From: an uncultured Bdellovibrio sp.
GTDB taxonomy: Bacteria; Bdellovibrionota; Bdellovibrionia; Bdellovibrionales; Bdellovibrionaceae
Assembly: GCF_946478835.1 (NCBI RefSeq)
Contig: NZ_CAMLDV010000060.1
Span: forward strand, 1-19,732
DNA length: 19,732 nucleotides
Reading direction: 5' to 3'
Below are positions 1-6,123 of the stretch, piece after piece; positions within the stretch are counted from its first letter, which is position 1; each line of letters opens with the position of its first letter. The notes below the pieces were generated by a model. The model saw only the letters and a list, made by a program, of their open reading frames with translations. It did no database searches and had not been told where the DNA came from. Position numbers and translations under genes: made by a program.

Positions 1-333
1 TTCCAAGGCGGGGGACGAGATATTTCTGAAAAAGATGTTGTGATGCTGAATAACTTCGCGACGGGCGGATTGAAAGCGGATTTGACAATCTTGCTGGATC
101 TTTCTGTTGAAGAGTCCCGTCGTCGTCGTCAGGGCCGGGGTGCTCAAAATGGCGAAAGCGAAGATCGCATTGAATCGGAAGCGGATTCTTTCCACGAAAA
201 AGTCCGTCAGTCTTTCTTAAAACAGGCGCGTGAAGATGCAGGCTCTTGGCTTGTGCTCAATGCGCAGGAAACTCCAGAAGTTTTATTTCAGCAGCTTCTT
301 AAAGCGTTGGCTGAGAAAAATATTTTAAAATAG
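1..333 (+). CDS. tmk: thymidylate kinase, C-terminal part (5' end outside window)
   Basis: Phosphorylates dTMP to dTDP in the cytoplasm for DNA synthesis. The frame is open from base 1, giving the last 110 residues. It begins with FQGGGR, followed by the NNFATGG and LTILLDL segments. These match the part of Tmk after the DR(Y/F) motif, where N-x-F-A-x-G-G-x-x-P/A-D-L-T is typical. An Arg-rich RRRRQGRG and a following acidic stretch form the lid region. The stop codon lies 9 bases before holB, and tmk-holB-tatD is a widespread bacterial gene order, which supports the call. The P-loop half lies outside the window. Nothing looks damaged in the visible part. Confidence 0.92.
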   Translation, partial: FQGGGRDISEKDVVMLNNFATGGLKADLTILLDLSVEESRRRRQGRGAQNGESEDRIESEADSFHEKVRQSFLKQAREDAGSWLVLNAQETPEVLFQQLLKALAEKNILK

Positions 334-342
334 GTTTAACTC

Positions 343-1287
343 ATGGCTCGCATGCTGGATTTTGTATTAGGACATCAAGACATCATCAAAAAGATGGTGG
401 AGTCCTTTGAACAAGGAAAGCCCGGACAGACATATTTGTTCGTGGGGCCAGCAGGTATTGGTAAGAAACTGACAGCCATGGGTCTTGCGCAAGCGTTGCT
501 CTGCCCACAAAGTCCTCGTGGTTGCGGCAAGTGTCCTTCTTGTTTTCGTATCTCGCAAGGCACGCATGAAGGTTTGAAAGTCATTGAGCCTTCCGGTGCA
601 CAAATTAAAATGGAACAGGCGCGCGAGGTGATTGAGTTCTTAAGTCTTAAGAGTCTCTCCGGAAATCGCGTTGTCATCATTGACCAAGCGCAAAGTCTGA
701 ATCCTCAAGCAGCGAACTCACTTTTAAAAACTTTAGAAGAGCCACCTCCAGGAACGTTCTTCTTTTTGATCGCTCCGAGTGTTGCGGGAATTATGGCAAC
801 GATTCGCTCACGCTCGCGCATTGTGCAGTTTAAGCCTTTGTCGGCAGAAGACTTGGCTCGAAAAACCAAAGCGCCTACTTGGGCCGTGCGTGCGGCAGGC
901 GGAAGTTTTGAAAAACTTGCGCAACTGCAAGAAGGTCCGGAACAAGAAGTGCGTGAGAAGTCGATCGAGATCCTGAATCTCTTTTTGCAAGACCGCGATT
1001 TTCTTTTAAATGAACTTTGGAGAACCGAATTTAAAGACCGTGCTCAAGGGCAACGTATGCTTTCTTACTGGGTCGGCTTTATGAAAGACGCAATCTATCT
1101 GCAAGAAGGCGTAAAAAATCAAATCGCCAACGTCGATCAAGCGCCACTGATTAAGGCCTTGGCAGAATACAGTCGTGAGTTTCTTTTGGGTTTAATTCAA
1201 AAGGCCTTGCGTGCAGAACAAGCCCTCAGTGCAAACCGAGACCCTCAGCTCGTTGTTGAAGAGCTCTATATCACGTCTCGTCCTTAA
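343..1287 (+). CDS. holB: DNA polymerase III delta-prime subunit
   Basis: Clamp-loader stator subunit of the replicative polymerase, 314 residues, the usual size. Visible features are a P-loop-like GPAGIGKK at residues 35-42, a zinc module with Cys 54, 61, 64 and 67, a Walker-B-like VVIID at 110-114, and the LLKTLEEPP block at 127-135. The IRSRSR segment at 154-159 sits where the family normally has SRC, so the Cys is Ser here. The Walker A ends in Lys-Lys rather than Lys-Ser/Thr, consistent with a subunit that does not itself hydrolyse ATP (family knowledge; activity here is inferred). It lies 9 bases after tmk with only a weak ribosome-binding site (TAGG), so translational coupling is likely. 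A DnaX (tau/gamma) fragment was considered, but the length and the tmk neighbour favour HolB. Confidence 0.92.
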   Translation: MARMLDFVLGHQDIIKKMVESFEQGKPGQTYLFVGPAGIGKKLTAMGLAQALLCPQSPRGCGKCPSCFRISQGTHEGLKVIEPSGAQIKMEQAREVIEFLSLKSLSGNRVVIIDQAQSLNPQAANSLLKTLEEPPPGTFFFLIAPSVAGIMATIRSRSRIVQFKPLSAEDLARKTKAPTWAVRAAGGSFEKLAQLQEGPEQEVREKSIEILNLFLQDRDFLLNELWRTEFKDRAQGQRMLSYWVGFMKDAIYLQEGVKNQIANVDQAPLIKALAEYSREFLLGLIQKALRAEQALSANRDPQLVVEELYITSRP

Positions 1288-1309
1288 AAAAGGTACCAGG
1301 TACCTTTTT
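1287..1309. repeat. near-perfect GGTACC palindrome between holB and tatD
   Basis: A5-GGTACC (1287-1297), a single A, then GGTACC-T5 (1299-1309): two 11-base arms around one central base. As RNA it would fold with a 3-base loop and 10 paired bases ending in a T-run, on either strand. It resembles a weak bidirectional terminator or attenuator placed inside an operon. It could equally be one copy of a dispersed genomic palindrome. No second copy occurs in this window. Confidence 0.75.
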
Positions 1310-1320
1310 CCTGAGGTAAA

Positions 1321-2100
1321 ATGGTTTTTATGGAATGGATAGATATTCACGCACATTTAAATATGCTTGAAGAGGGTGTTGAAGCCTCAATCGCGAATGC
1401 GAAAGCCGCGGGTGTTAAAAAAATCATCACGATTGGCACAGAGCCTGGCGATCATCCGATCGTTTTAGAAATTGCGCGCAAATATTATCCCGATGTGTAT
1501 TGCACGCTGGGCGTTCATCCTCACGACGGTAAAGTCTATACGGAAGCCGCTGGAAAATTTATTGAAGAACACGTGAGTGAACCTTGTGTGGTGGCCATTG
1601 GTGAGATCGGTCTTGATTATTATTACGACCAATCACCGCGCCAAGAACAGCAAGACGCTTTCCGCGCGCAGCTTGAAATCGCCAAACGCACGAAGATGCC
1701 TATTGAAATTCACACGCGAGATGCGGAAGAAGACACGATTGAAATTCTCAAAGAATTTAAAGGTGACGTGACGGGGGTTATTCACTGCTTTACAGGAACA
1801 GAGTGGTTGGCTCGTCAATCATTGAATCTGGGCTACAATATTTCTATCAGCGGAGTTGTGACATTTAAAAATGCCGACAGTCTTCGCAGTACAGTCAAAA
1901 TGTTGCCTCTGGATCGTATTCACGTCGAAACAGATTCGCCGTTCTTGGCACCAATCCCCATGCGTGGCAAAAAGAACACGCCTGCCTATGTTGTGCATAC
2001 GGCGAAGTTCGTTGCAGAGCTTAAAGGAATCAGTGAAGAAGAACTCTGCGAACAAACTCGTAAAAATGCTCTTAAAATGTTTCCTAAAATTAAATGGTAG
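1321..2100 (+). CDS. tatD: TatD-family metal-dependent deoxyribonuclease
   Basis: TIM-barrel metallohydrolase, cytoplasmic; the family has 3'-5' exonuclease/DNase activity. The 259 residues carry all expected metal ligands: D-I-H-A-H (His10, His12), G-E-I-G-L-D with Glu95, I-H-T-R with His131, H-C-F-T-G with His155, and E-T-D-S-P-F with Asp205. G-V-H-P-H at 64-68 is also typical. The start is uncertain. ATG 1321 lies only 4 bases after GAGG (1313-1316), while the in-frame ATG at 1330 (13 bases away) would give the more usual beginning M-E-W-I-D-I-H-A-H. It is the last gene of the tmk-holB-tatD run, separated from holB by the GGTACC palindrome and followed by a candidate terminator. Which paralogue it is (TatD, YcfH or YjjV type) cannot be settled; proximity to holB suggests the YcfH type. 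Confidence 0.9.
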   Translation: MVFMEWIDIHAHLNMLEEGVEASIANAKAAGVKKIITIGTEPGDHPIVLEIARKYYPDVYCTLGVHPHDGKVYTEAAGKFIEEHVSEPCVVAIGEIGLDYYYDQSPRQEQQDAFRAQLEIAKRTKMPIEIHTRDAEEDTIEILKEFKGDVTGVIHCFTGTEWLARQSLNLGYNISISGVVTFKNADSLRSTVKMLPLDRIHVETDSPFLAPIPMRGKKNTPAYVVHTAKFVAELKGISEEELCEQTRKNALKMFPKIKW

Positions 2101-2105
2101 TTTTT

Positions 2106-2145
2106 AAACGCGCTATTGATTGAAAAAATCGGCGCGCGTTTTCTT
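2106..2145 (+). terminator. candidate intrinsic terminator after tatD
   Basis: AAACGCGC (2106-2113) pairs with GCGCGTTT (2134-2141). The loop holds a nested GATT/AATC pairing (2118-2121 with 2127-2130). The 3' arm runs into TTTTCTT. It begins 5 bases after the tatD stop and lies mostly inside the 3' end of the convergent protease gene. The long loop lowers confidence. Confidence 0.5.
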
Positions 2146-2970
2146 AATCCAATCTGCAAACGGAGCGACCTTTGTTGCTTGGGCAATGCCTTTGCAACTT
2201 GTTGTGCCGTTGGGAAGTCGCGGACCATACACGGCCGAGTTCACGCCTAGAATTTTTAATTCACCATTTTCATGATAGAACTGCGGTCCGCCGGAATCCC
2301 CTTGGCAAATAAACACAGGCACCGTTCTGTCTGTCCAATAGCGGTCAGGCATTCGATCATAATGCGCATCCGTTTTCATAATGCCGCGATGAAGCTGACC
2401 GACGTAGTCCATCGGGCTTTGACCTCGGCCTCCCGTATAGTCTTGAGATCTTCCATAACCATAAACATAGACCGTGGCATTGGAGTGATCCGTGCGCTCG
2501 TCGTTGTCATAAGCAACAGGTTGATAATTTTGTGGCAGAGATCCAGAGAAGAATGCCACAGCAATATCGTGGTCATATTCTTTTTTAGTGCTGTTGTAAG
2601 AATCCGGCACGAACCACTTGAGTCCTTTGCGCTCCGTTTTGTTCCACCAAAAAGAATATTTATCGGTGAAGACCACATTAAAGCCTGCAAGCTGAGGGAT
2701 GTGTGCTTTATCAAAGCAATGGCCTGCGGTGAGGACCGAGTTTGTACCAATCAAAGTTCCTGTGCAAAACGAAACGGCCTGGCCATGACTGTTGACGATC
2801 TCTACGACGACGACACTCTTTGCTGCGTCAGTGTAGCGCTCGTGAATTTCTTCTCCGCCAATCACGGATTCCGAGCGGGATGTGTCGGGGAGGTGATGTG
2901 TGTGCACATCAGGCGAGCATGCAGAGAGTGCAAGCAGCAAACTTGGAAGTAAAACACCGTAAGATCTCAT
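2113..2970 (-). CDS. trypsin-like serine protease, predicted lipoprotein
   Basis: Chymotrypsin-fold (S1) endopeptidase, 285 residues, predicted to be exported and lipid-anchored. The N-terminus M-R-S-Y-G then a hydrophobic stretch ends in the lipobox L-S-A-C (Cys18). V-I-G-G-E-E at 36-41 resembles the I-x-G-G start of a mature trypsin domain. The catalytic triad is visible: T-A-G-H-C with His84, D-H-D-I-A-V with Asp135, and C-Q-G-D-S-G-G-P with Ser226. The Asp six residues before the catalytic Ser, which sets trypsin-like P1 Arg/Lys preference in many members, is not obviously present (V-P-V-F-I-C-Q instead), so specificity is open. AAAGGAG (2978-2984) lies 7 bases before the ATG. Predatory bacteria carry many such proteases; a role in prey digestion or envelope processing is inference. 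Confidence 0.9.
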   Translation of the reverse strand: MRSYGVLLPSLLLALSACSPDVHTHHLPDTSRSESVIGGEEIHERYTDAAKSVVVVEIVNSHGQAVSFCTGTLIGTNSVLTAGHCFDKAHIPQLAGFNVVFTDKYSFWWNKTERKGLKWFVPDSYNSTKKEYDHDIAVAFFSGSLPQNYQPVAYDNDERTDHSNATVYVYGYGRSQDYTGGRGQSPMDYVGQLHRGIMKTDAHYDRMPDRYWTDRTVPVFICQGDSGGPQFYHENGELKILGVNSAVYGPRLPNGTTSCKGIAQATKVAPFADWIKKTRADFFNQ

Positions 2971-3059
2971 AGAACTTCTCCTTTAAATGACAAAAGAAGT
3001 ACCGCAGGAAAAGTTCGCGAAGCAGGTGACGAATTTGAAAGCTGCGAGATAACAAAAGG

Positions 3060-3130
3060 GACCTCATAGGTCTGTGTTTTTCCTCAGGAAAAGGCCCCCG
3101 AAAAAGGGCCCCTGTCTAAACTTGAGACAG
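3060..3130. other. cluster of four back-to-back hairpins in the divergent intergenic region
   Basis: The hairpins are GACCT/AGGTC (3060-3064 with 3068-3072), TTTTCCT/AGGAAAA (3078-3084 with about 3086-3092), GGCCC/GGGCC (3093-3097 with 3106-3110) and CTGTCT/AGACAG (3112-3117 with 3125-3130). They fill about 70 bases of the 260-base gap between the leftward protease and the rightward repeat-protein gene. On the minus strand GGCCC/GGGCC is followed by TTTTCC, like a terminator; on the plus strand GACCT/AGGTC is followed by TGTGTTTTT. Neither strand has an obvious gene ending here. Protein-binding sites, a small RNA or insulating terminators are all possible. Confidence 0.5.
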
Positions 3131-3179
3131 CTGGATACTTCTTATAGTGTTTTTATTTGCTTTAGGAACGCCCTGGAAC

Positions 3180-3195
3180 GGGCACGAAGTTTGGA
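3180..3195 (+). promoter_or_regulatory. sigma-54-like promoter of the repeat-protein operon
   Basis: GGGCACG-N4-TTGGA has the -24/-12 spacing of RpoN promoters (consensus TGGCACG-N4-TTGCA/T). It differs at the first base and at the second base of the -12 GC. The implied start near 3205 leaves a leader of about 25 bases with AAGGAG at 3220-3225. A closely similar element stands before the fourth family gene (7727-7742), which raises confidence above that of a single match. Confidence 0.5.
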
Positions 3196-3230
3196 ATAAG
3201 GCTCACGGAATCAAAATTTAAGGAGCCTTT

Positions 3231-4787
3231 ATGAAACGTCGTTTGATTGCGAGTGTACTCGCGGCTTTGAGTTTTGCGCAGAACTCTGCGTATGCGGATC
3301 TTACGGATCTCCCCAGTTTCGATGGGGTTACGGAGAACCTTCCTCAAATTCCCGCGCAGCCTGCAACGACTTCTCAGAATAGTGGAACTGTGCAAACCCA
3401 GTTTGCGGGTTCGATCGCTATTACTGGCATGTCGAGAAAATCAGGCGGCACCTTATATAAGGTCGAACTGAAACAGGCTCTTTCCCTACTTCGTTTGGAT
3501 GTTCGTGTTACCAGCAACCAGCTTAAGATCTTGCAAACGACATTGGTTACGGATGCGGGTCAAAGAATTGACGTGCGCCAACTAAAAAATACCAATGTTC
3601 TTGCGACGGATTCTCTCACCTCTTCTGAAAATTTAAATCAAAGTGATCGTATTTCTTCCATCGAAATCCTTGCGGAATCTTTTGGCGGTGAAGCGGACGT
3701 TATGTTGACGGCTGTCGGTGATCGCGAAGTTCCTAAAATGACGGTGACCGTGGATCGTCCGGCAACAACGACTCCGTCAGCAAACTCAGGCGGCGATAAC
3801 CAAAGTGTATCTGTAAGACCAACTCCTCCTCCATCGCCAGTTCCTGCGAGACCTCAGGATACGGTGATCCGCACGGGCGATCGAGTTTATTATTCTAATT
3901 CTGTCGGCGAGGTTCGCAGTATCTTTTCAAATGGAAAGGCCGTTGTCGCGCGTGATGGATATTATGACGTAACTGTGGATCTTCGCGATTTGGCGAAATC
4001 TATTTCTTGTGTCGGTAAAATCTGTGTAAAAGATGACGTTCTTTTTGAAAATACCATGGGCTATGCGAAAGAAGTTTTCTCAAACGGAAAAGTTCGTCTG
4101 ATTCGCAATGGGTACTATGACACCTTTGTTGACGCGTCTTCTTTAGCGAAATATGTGAAATGCCTGGGATCACTCTGTGAGGGCGATGCTGTTATCTTCT
4201 CGGGAACATCGGGAAAAGTGACGGCTTTATATGATAATGGCAAGGTGCTTTTAGAGCGTATTGGTTACTATGACACGTTTGTGGATTATCGCTCTGTTGC
4301 TAAAGCCACGAGCTGTTCGTCAACAGGAACTGTTTGTGTCGGCGACACCGTTTATTATCAAGGATCTGTAGGAAAAATCAGAACGATTTATGCAAACAAT
4401 CAAGCTTTGTTAGACCGTAATGGATACTATCCGACTTACGCTGATACAGGTGCCATGGCGAAATCAGTTCGTTGTCTTGGGTCACTCTGTGTTGGAGTCC
4501 GCGTGTACTTCTCATCGTCGGTGGGCACTGTGGCCGCCATTTTTGCTAACGGCAAAGTCTTGCTCCAACGTGCTGGTTATTATGACACGTTTGCGGACTC
4601 GGCTTCTTTATCAAGATCCGTGCAGTGTGAACGCGTGACAGGAATTTGCGCTGGAGACACGGTGATTTTCTCTAATACGATGGGCCTTGTTGCGGAAATT
4701 TTTGAAAATGGCCAAGCGTTGTTCGTGAGAAGCGGCTATTACGACACATTTGTTGACGCTAAATTACTTGCCAAAAAGATTCGCTAG
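3231..4787 (+). CDS. exported protein: shared beta domain plus six SH3-like repeats
   Basis: 518 residues, no family I can name with certainty. A Sec signal peptide (K-R-R, hydrophobic stretch, A-Y-A cut after residue 22) precedes a domain at about 57-175. That domain recurs in the next three genes and has the signature S-E-N-L-N (132-136), R-I-S-S-I-E-I (140-146) and A-E-S-F-G-G (148-153). A Pro-rich linker (176-211) leads to six repeats of 51-53 residues from 216 to the end. Each repeat follows G-D-x-V, a short loop, G-x-V-x-x-I-F-x-N-G-K, R-x-G-Y-Y-D-T-F-V-D, L-A-K-x-V-x-C and a second Cys; G-Y-Y recurs at 243, 294, 345, 398, 449 and 502. The pattern suggests small SH3/Tudor-like barrels with Cys pairs (260/265, 311/316, 362/369, 415/420, 466/473) that may form disulphides in the periplasm or outside the cell. 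An adhesive or envelope-binding role is only inference. First gene of a probable three-gene operon. Confidence 0.85.
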   Translation: MKRRLIASVLAALSFAQNSAYADLTDLPSFDGVTENLPQIPAQPATTSQNSGTVQTQFAGSIAITGMSRKSGGTLYKVELKQALSLLRLDVRVTSNQLKILQTTLVTDAGQRIDVRQLKNTNVLATDSLTSSENLNQSDRISSIEILAESFGGEADVMLTAVGDREVPKMTVTVDRPATTTPSANSGGDNQSVSVRPTPPPSPVPARPQDTVIRTGDRVYYSNSVGEVRSIFSNGKAVVARDGYYDVTVDLRDLAKSISCVGKICVKDDVLFENTMGYAKEVFSNGKVRLIRNGYYDTFVDASSLAKYVKCLGSLCEGDAVIFSGTSGKVTALYDNGKVLLERIGYYDTFVDYRSVAKATSCSSTGTVCVGDTVYYQGSVGKIRTIYANNQALLDRNGYYPTYADTGAMAKSVRCLGSLCVGVRVYFSSSVGTVAAIFANGKVLLQRAGYYDTFADSASLSRSVQCERVTGICAGDTVIFSNTMGLVAEIFENGQALFVRSGYYDTFVDAKLLAKKIR

Positions 4788-4797
4788 GAGGCATCAG

Positions 4798-6093
4798 ATG
4801 AAACGTTCCACTATTTCCACTTTCTTAGCAGTTTTAACATTGATGCAAACAGCCCATGCGCAAGTTCTTTCTGATCTTCCGGATTTCGACGGCGCGACTC
4901 CGCAACTTCCGGCAGTTCCCACGACGCCTGTTGTGACGACGCCGGTTCAGTCTCAGTATGCGGGTTCCGTGGCGATCTCTGAGATCTCTCGCAAATCCGG
5001 CGGGACTCTTTACAAGATTGATTTGCAACAACCCCTTTCGCTGTTGCGCTTGGATCTGCGTGTGACCAACAGTCAGCTAAAGATTCATCAAGCCACTTTG
5101 GTGACAGAGAATGGTCAAAGAATTGACGTGCGTGAGTATCGCAATACAGCGGTGCTGCCAACAGGTTCTGTCACGGAGTCAGAAAATTTGAATTTAAGTG
5201 ATCGCGTGATCTCTATCGAAATTTTGGCAGAGTCTTATTCTGCAGAAGCCGATGTGATACTGACAGCGATTTCTGATCGTGGCGTTCCTAAATTAGCTTT
5301 AAGAATTGAAAGACCGCCGGTTGTTCCTCAACGCCCTGATGTTCCAAACAGACCTGAGACTCCCGAAAGACCTCCGGTTTATGTGGACACAAGAATCTCT
5401 GCGGGTGACGCGGTTCTTTCCGGTCCATTAAGAGAAAACAAATACTACACGGGCCGTGTAGTGGAAGTGTATCGCAATAACCAAGCTTTGGTGCGCGATG
5501 ATGATGACGGCAAAACTTATGTGCGTGACTTAACTCTTTTAGGAAAACGCATCACTTGCGAGTCTTCAAAAAATATTTGCGAAAGAGCGAGCGTTCTTTC
5601 AGGACCATTCACGGATAATAAATATTATTACGGTTCTGTCGTTGATGTGTATTCAAACGGAAGAATCCGTGTTCGTGATAACGACGACGGTAAAGTTTAT
5701 GTTCGTATTGCAAAAGACATTCACGTGTCTGTGCGTTGTGATTCTGCAGGAAACTGCGTGGGCGACAAAGTTTTGTCGGGTCCCTTTACGAATAATAAAT
5801 ACTATTCAGGAAGAATCGAAGGCGTTTATTCCAACGGTTTCTTGAACGTTCGTGATGACGATGACGGAAAATCTTATCTTCGCCTTGCCAATGTTGTGAT
5901 GAAATCCGTTCGTTGCGAAGGAAGCAAAGGAATCTGTGTCGGGGACCGTGTTGTATCCGGTCCTTACCGAAATGGCGCTTACTACGCCGGTCGCGTTTTG
6001 GGTGTGTACTCTTCAGGAATCATTCTGGTTCAGGATGATGACGACGGAAAAGTATATCCTCGCAAAGCTCAGGAAATAACTAAAACTAGATAA
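4798..6093 (+). CDS. exported protein: shared beta domain plus four DDDDG repeats
   Basis: 431 residues from ATG 4798, chosen because TAGGAGG (4785-4791) lies 6 bases upstream and M-K-R-S starts a proper signal peptide (cut near A-H-A, residue 21). An earlier in-frame start at 4750 would lie inside the preceding gene. The shared beta domain spans about 53-170 and is very close to that of the previous gene (G-S-V-A-I-S, S-R-K-S-G-G-T-L-Y-K, S-E-N-L-N at 128-132). A Pro-rich linker (172-195) is followed by four ~60-residue repeats: G-D-x-V-L-S-G-P-F, N-K-Y-Y-x-G-R-V, V-Y-S-N-G, V-R-D-D-D-D-G-K-x-Y-x-R, K-S-V-R-C and a second Cys. They look like the upstream SH3-like repeat with a longer first loop and an acidic loop (R-D-N-D-D-G in repeat 2). 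Calcium binding is possible but unproven. The gene begins 10 bases after its neighbour's stop. Confidence 0.85.
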   Translation: MKRSTISTFLAVLTLMQTAHAQVLSDLPDFDGATPQLPAVPTTPVVTTPVQSQYAGSVAISEISRKSGGTLYKIDLQQPLSLLRLDLRVTNSQLKIHQATLVTENGQRIDVREYRNTAVLPTGSVTESENLNLSDRVISIEILAESYSAEADVILTAISDRGVPKLALRIERPPVVPQRPDVPNRPETPERPPVYVDTRISAGDAVLSGPLRENKYYTGRVVEVYRNNQALVRDDDDGKTYVRDLTLLGKRITCESSKNICERASVLSGPFTDNKYYYGSVVDVYSNGRIRVRDNDDGKVYVRIAKDIHVSVRCDSAGNCVGDKVLSGPFTNNKYYSGRIEGVYSNGFLNVRDDDDGKSYLRLANVVMKSVRCEGSKGICVGDRVVSGPYRNGAYYAGRVLGVYSSGIILVQDDDDGKVYPRKAQEITKTR

Positions 6094-6123
6094 AATTTTT
6101 TAATAAAGCACTTGGAGATAAAT

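Noticed and set aside
2272..2952. 226-codon open frame on the plus strand opposite the protease
   Set aside because: It is fully antisense to a protease with an intact triad and lipobox, and its translation shows no family pattern.
3141..3150. Ten-base match CTTATAGTGT before the first family gene and at 8809-8818 in the loop of the terminator before gap, as a shared -10 box
   Set aside because: The best -35 partners sit at 15 and about 19 bases spacing, neither convincing, and one ten-base match found by eye is weak evidence.
3876..6090. Regular repeats as a CRISPR or DNA-level tandem array
   Set aside because: The periodicity is in the protein and in frame (about 153 and 180 bases), DNA copies differ, and there are no spacers.
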